A model generated the notes under the pieces. It worked only from the letters and a program-made list of their open reading frames with translations, was not told the DNA's origin and made no database searches. Made by a program: the position numbers and the translations under genes. DNA of 5,286 nucleotides from Propionibacteriaceae bacterium (GTDB taxonomy: Bacteria > Actinomycetota > Actinomycetes > Propionibacteriales > Propionibacteriaceae). This document shows positions 4,755-5,286 of this stretch, piece after piece (within the stretch, counting starts at the first letter, position 1; each line of letters opens with the position of its first letter). The DNA lies in the NCBI GenBank assembly GCA_031272685.1, contig JAISTI010000207.1, positions 1 through 5,286 on the forward strand, read 5' to 3'.

Positions 4755-5286
4755 AAACCGTGCTGCTCCTGTTGGCCAGCGCGGCCGCCGGGGCCGTTGG
4801 CGCGCTCGGCTTCGCGCCCTTCGGCGTTTGGCCGTTCACCATCCTGAGCGCCGCCGCTCTTTCAGTGGTGCTCTGGTTCGCCAACCGCCTGCGCAACGCC
4901 GCCGGCTTCGGCTACGCCTACGGGCTGGCTTTCATGGGCGTGGGCGTCAATTGGATGAGCGCCATCTTCACCGACGCGATGTTCGCGCTGGTGGCCGTCA
5001 CCTCGCTGTACTTCATATTGCTGGCCATTTTGATCAAACTCGCCCAAAAGGCCCCTTTCTGGCCGCTGTTGGCCGCCGGAGCTTGGACGGCCTGCGAGCT
5101 GGGGCTGAACTATTTTCCGTTCGGCGGCTTCGGCTGGATGCGGCTGGGCTACGCGATGGTCGATTCCCCGCTTGCCGGAGCATATCCCCTTGTGGGAGTT
5201 GGAATCGTTGGGTTCTTCGCCGCGCTTGCCGGGCAGTTGATCGGCTGGTTTCTGCTGAAAGTGAGCGTGGGCAGGGGAGTGTGGAC
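4751..5286 (+). CDS. lnt: Apolipoprotein N-acyltransferase, N-terminal membrane part (3'-truncated)
   Basis: The frame is open from ATG 4751 to the window edge, giving 178 residues of a protein that should be about 500 or more. Lnt transfers a fatty acyl chain from phospholipid to the N-terminal cysteine of diacylated lipoproteins on the outer face of the cytoplasmic membrane. The visible part is a run of hydrophobic helices with family landmarks: GFAPFGVWPFTILS (20-33), GFGYAYGLAFMGVGVNWMS (52-70), WTACELGLNYFPFGGFGWMRLGYA (112-135) and a DSPLAGAYPLVGV segment (138-150). The nitrilase-like catalytic domain with its Glu-Lys-Cys triad lies beyond the window, so activity cannot be judged. ATG 4751 overlaps the metW stop as ATGA; the upstream GGAAG (4742-4746) is a weak ribosome site, so coupling to metW translation is likely. 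Actinomycetes often carry Lnt homologues, sometimes fused to or beside a polyprenol-phosphate mannose synthase. Confidence 0.85.
   Translation, partial: MKTVLLLLASAAAGAVGALGFAPFGVWPFTILSAAALSVVLWFANRLRNAAGFGYAYGLAFMGVGVNWMSAIFTDAMFALVAVTSLYFILLAILIKLAQKAPFWPLLAAGAWTACELGLNYFPFGGFGWMRLGYAMVDSPLAGAYPLVGVGIVGFFAALAGQLIGWFLLKVSVGRGVW

Larger units (their letters stand above)
793..5286 (+). other. Putative six-gene operon: two thiol oxidoreductases, VKOR, metX, metW, lnt
   Basis: All six genes share one strand with junctions of 29, -8, 3, -4 and -4 bases, leaving room for an intergenic promoter or terminator only (poorly) in the first gap. The strongest transcription break is the 80-base gap before 793. 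The operon continues past the right edge. Promoters inside coding regions cannot be excluded. Confidence 0.7.

Noticed and set aside
4860..5047. Minus-strand frames opposite lnt
   Set aside because: They are antisense to a recognisable Lnt membrane domain and have no supporting motif.
5150..5286. Shift to GGA, GTT and CTT codons near the window end
   Set aside because: The run is short and within a continuous lnt frame with family motifs, so it is not good evidence for transfer or a boundary.

Overview
The window is high-GC DNA (well above 60% G+C by eye) in which every gene lies on the + strand. It most likely comes from an actinomycete (Actinomycetota). Three things point there: membrane-anchored DsbA-like thioredoxin-fold proteins encoded next to a VKOR-family quinone reductase, an apolipoprotein N-acyltransferase of actinobacterial appearance, and a possible leaderless start (TANNNT seven bases before ATG). 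The exact genus cannot be read from the sequence.

Layout. Bases 1-712 hold the C-terminal two thirds of an old-yellow-enzyme family NAD(P)H:flavin oxidoreductase. An 80-base gap follows, with a possible terminator hairpin (744-764) and a candidate promoter (780-785). From 793 to the end of the window run six tightly packed genes with junctions of +29, -8, +3, -4 and -4 bases, which looks like one operon. The order is two paralogous membrane-anchored thiol oxidoreductases with CPGC active sites (793-1611 and 1641-2429), a five-helix VKOR-like protein (2422-3042), metX (3046-4167), metW (4164-4754), and the 5' part of lnt (4751 to the window end, cut off before its catalytic domain).

How the genes fit together. 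The first three form a plausible extracytoplasmic disulfide-forming pathway: the thioredoxin-fold proteins oxidise exported proteins and VKOR re-oxidises them, passing electrons to membrane quinone. MetX activates homoserine by acylation for methionine synthesis, and MetW is its usual genetic partner. Lnt N-acylates lipoproteins at the outer face of the membrane. The operon therefore joins envelope protein maturation to methionine synthesis. The main points of interest are this linkage, the MetX/MetW pair that looks more proteobacterial than actinobacterial, and the recently duplicated thiol oxidoreductases that share one VKOR. I saw no mobile element, CRISPR array, tRNA, rRNA or riboswitch. 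No gene-free stretch is longer than 80 bases.
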